Shown here piece by piece: positions 61,879 to 64,000 of a stretch of 64,000 nt of DNA. The stretch is from Spirodela intermedia (lineage: Eukaryota > Streptophyta > Magnoliopsida > Alismatales > Araceae). Both the position numbers and the translations under genes were made by a program. Below the pieces are notes generated by a model that saw nothing but the letters and a program-made list of their open reading frames with translations, did not search any database and was not told the origin of the DNA. Location: contig LR746278.1 of the NCBI GenBank assembly GCA_902729315.2, positions 4,473,501 through 4,537,500 of the forward strand, read 5' to 3'. Numbering within the stretch: position 1 is the stretch's first letter; each line of letters opens with the position of its first letter.

Positions 61879-62477
61879 TTCGACGTCAGCATCCAGCAAT
61901 TCCTCTCTCTCTCGCTCTCTCTCTGTCCTCGTCCTCCCCCCCCCCCCCTCTCTAGACACGGAGCACAATCTCGGTGTAGCACCGCAAACCAGAAACTTGA
62001 GACTTACTGTAGTCGTCCTAAAGAAGTATGTAGGAGAGAGGAAGAGAGATAGAGGTAGGAACAGAGACAGGAGGAGAGAGAGTGAGTGAGAGAGAGAGAG
62101 AGAGAGAGAGGAGAGGGAAGAGGTTTAGGGTTTCCTAAGTCTGCGAGGGGGGAAGGTCGGGAAGCCAGGATCCACAGTAAAATGGGTCGGATCTCACATG
62201 TTCGGTTCGGATCCAATAATGGGCCGTTGTAACTTCGGCCCATTAGTAGGGACCACGGCAACCAGGCTTATATGTAAATACATTTATTTCACATTAACCG
62301 AAACTCTGTTTTATTCGATCCCTCTATAGAAAAATAAAACGTATGGTGGTTAAAATAAACAGTACTAAAATTTATCAGGGTTTTATAGTAATTTTCATCC
62401 GATCCCTTTCCTTCTCCTTGGGGGCTCTCCCGGCGGCGATTTGACCATCGTCGAGGGCTTGGAGGAAGCCGCCGCCG
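61879..62477. promoter_or_regulatory. Short divergent promoter between the CRM gene and presenilin
   Basis: The start codons are 599 bases apart. The spacer has a 12-base C run near 61937-61948, CT-rich sequence next to the CRM start, a GA run at 62079-62111, and a telo-box (TTAGGGTTT at 62125-62133). A shared or bidirectional promoter is plausible but not proven. Confidence 0.55.
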
Positions 62478-63719
62478 ATGGCCTCCGCTGCCGTGGGCCC
62501 ACCGCCGCCGGAGCAGTCGCCGGAGCAGCCGGCGCCGCTGCCGAGTGTCATCGATACCCTGGGAGAGGAGATCGTCCGCATAATTTCCCCGGTCTCCATC
62601 TGTATGCTCCTCGTTGTCCTCCTTACCGCCGTCCTCTCCGACCCCTCGGATTCCTCCTCCTCCTCCTCCTTCTCCTCCGTCCTCTCTTTCTCCGATCCCT
62701 CCGGCGGCTCCAGTGCCGCCTCCTGGACGGAGAAACTCGGCGGCGCTCTGATCGACTCCCTCATTTTCGTCGTCGTCATCACCGTCGTCACCTTCCTCCT
62801 GGTTCTCCTCTTCTACCTCCGGTGGACCGCCTTCCTCCGCTACTACATGGGCTTCTCCTCCTTCCTCGTCCTGGTATTCATGGGAGGTGAGCTCTCCGCC
62901 CTCCTCCTGCGGCGATTCGATCTCCCCCTCGACTGCGCCACCTTCGCGCTTCTTCTGTTCAACTTCGCCGCCGTGGGGGCGGTGGCGGTGCTCGCCGGCA
63001 GGGGCGTCGTTCCCATCCTGCTCACGCAGGGTTACCTGGTCGTCATCGGGGTGCTTGTGGCCTTCTGGTTCACCATGCTCCCGGAGTGGACCACCTGGGC
63101 GCTGCTGATCGCCATGGCGCTGTACGATCTCGCCGCCGTGCTCCTTCCGGTCGGCCCTCTCCGGTTGCTGGTGGAGCTCGCCATCTCCCGCGACGAGGAG
63201 ATCCCCGCTCTGGTCTACGAGGCCCGCCCCGTGGTGGACCATCACCAGGACGACGCCGGCGGTGACGGGCGGCGGCTGTGGAGGCACCGGCGGGATCCGG
63301 AGGGCGGCGATCCCGATTCGTCCCTCTTGCTGTCGCCGGAGACGATGGACGACACAGAGTCTCCTGGTTCAACCCTAAGGACTCCATTGATAGCGTCGCC
63401 GTTGCAGAGGATGGGATCCGAGGATCTGGACGGGATCGGGCTCGGCTCCTCGGGGGCGATCAAGCTAGGGCTGGGGGACTTCATCTTCTACAGCGTCCTG
63501 GTTGGCCGTGCGGCGATGTACGACTTCACGACGGTCTACGCTTGCTACCTCGCCATTATCGCCGGCCTCGGGGCCACCTTGCTTCTGCTGGCGTTCTTCC
63601 GCAGGGCGCTGCCGGCCCTCCCCATCTCCATCGCGCTCGGCGTGGTGTTCTACTTGCTGACCAGATTCTTGCTGGAGGAGTTCCTCGTCCAGTGCTCCGT
63701 TAATCTAGTAATGTTTTAG
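62478..63719 (+). CDS. Presenilin, catalytic aspartyl protease of gamma-secretase, intronless
   Basis: This is a multi-pass intramembrane aspartyl protease of endomembranes. Plant presenilins assemble with nicastrin, APH1 and PEN2 relatives, but their substrates are largely unknown. The single exon encodes 413 aa, typical for plant presenilin. The N-terminus is Pro/Glu-rich and TM1 is at about 36-53. A Ser-rich luminal loop (55-82) precedes TM2 (91-113). Further membrane segments run through 120-235. The catalytic motifs are both present: YD in TM6 (Y216-D217, within MALYDLAAVLL) and GLGDF in TM7 (331-335, D334). The PALP motif is at 379-382 (ALPALPISIAL), followed by TM9. A large hydrophilic loop (about 238-325) with HHQDD and Asp/Arg-rich text contains the expected autocleavage region. 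The ATG follows a GCCGCCG leader. All required catalytic residues are retained. Confidence 0.95.
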   Translation: MASAAVGPPPPEQSPEQPAPLPSVIDTLGEEIVRIISPVSICMLLVVLLTAVLSDPSDSSSSSSFSSVLSFSDPSGGSSAASWTEKLGGALIDSLIFVVVITVVTFLLVLLFYLRWTAFLRYYMGFSSFLVLVFMGGELSALLLRRFDLPLDCATFALLLFNFAAVGAVAVLAGRGVVPILLTQGYLVVIGVLVAFWFTMLPEWTTWALLIAMALYDLAAVLLPVGPLRLLVELAISRDEEIPALVYEARPVVDHHQDDAGGDGRRLWRHRRDPEGGDPDSSLLLSPETMDDTESPGSTLRTPLIASPLQRMGSEDLDGIGLGSSGAIKLGLGDFIFYSVLVGRAAMYDFTTVYACYLAIIAGLGATLLLLAFFRRALPALPISIALGVVFYLLTRFLLEEFLVQCSVNLVMF

Positions 63720-64000
63720 GGATGCAATTCTGATTCATTTTCCTGCTCATAATTGTGTCTTTGCTTCGCTGAAATTCCTTTTTTTTTCGTTTTTTGGGGA
63801 ATTCTCATCATGGTTCTTCCTCCATCTCAAGAACACACAATCTGTTGTTCTGTATATTATGATCATCAAACAAAACCCAGAACATATGAAAAACAAAGTT
63901 ATTCAGTTCACAATCTCAGGTTCTAGAGATGAACCGTCAAACAAACCAGAAATCTATTTCTTTTTCTTTTTTTAATTCTGCTCACAGTCTCGTGTTCTAT
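63720..64000. other. Presenilin 3' flank
   Basis: This is AT-rich sequence downstream of the stop codon, with T-rich runs at about 63778-63796. It is presumably the 3' UTR and beyond. Nothing else is recognised before the window ends. Confidence 0.6.

Noticed and set aside
1-64000. CRISPR array, bacterial operon or integrated virus
   Set aside because: Spliced plant genes throughout. The only tandem array is the 54.3-54.9 kb minisatellite, whose units are contiguous without spacers. No viral gene block was seen.

Overview
The window is nuclear DNA of a flowering plant. The evidence is GT-AG spliced genes for plastid and plant-specific proteins, degenerate Ty1/copia and Ty3/gypsy retrotransposons, and a decayed copy of plastid rbcL. 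The GC-rich first exons and the strong GC preference at third codon positions in the MATE, FAD4, CRM and presenilin genes suggest a monocot or a lineage with similar base use. That is inference; the species is not determined. (CT)n/(GA)n microsatellites are unusually frequent around genes.

Layout. 1-2.2 kb is GC-rich, unidentified, and carries a diverged ~100-bp duplication. 2.2-12.4 kb is AT-rich and gene-free, with two copia remnants in opposite orientation. 14.2-17.0 kb holds a seven-exon MATE transporter (+) that converges on a six-exon RBP45-type RNA-binding protein gene (-, 17.9-24.5 kb). A two-exon gene for an unidentified 129-aa protein follows (-, 26.0-28.0 kb). 28-33 kb is AT-rich and contains a second copy of a dispersed repeat also found at 7.8-9.5 kb. 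33.9-36.9 kb is an asparagine-rich DCD-domain protein gene (-). 37.5-49.7 kb is another AT-rich island with a gypsy RT remnant (-) and a gypsy element (+) with both LTRs recognisable; its right LTR is split by about 1.55 kb of plastid DNA carrying the 3' two thirds of rbcL.

The right end (50-64 kb) is gene-dense: intronless FAD4 (+), LTD/GDC1 (-), DSS1/SEM1 (+), a CRM-domain RNA-binding protein (-), and intronless presenilin (+). LTD and DSS1 are head to head across a W-box-containing minisatellite. The CRM gene and presenilin are head to head across 0.6 kb. DSS1/CRM and FAD4/LTD are convergent pairs.

Functional themes. FAD4 makes the trans-16:1 acyl group of plastid phosphatidylglycerol and LTD routes light-harvesting proteins to thylakoids, so both serve thylakoid biogenesis. 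The remaining genes cover proteasome assembly, RNA binding, intramembrane proteolysis, stress/cell-death signalling and metabolite export. They are not an operon-like system. I found no convincing novel multi-gene system; the most unusual structure is the plastid-DNA insertion nested in an LTR. Exon boundaries were derived by hand from splice signals, phase and family conservation. UTR ends are not determined.
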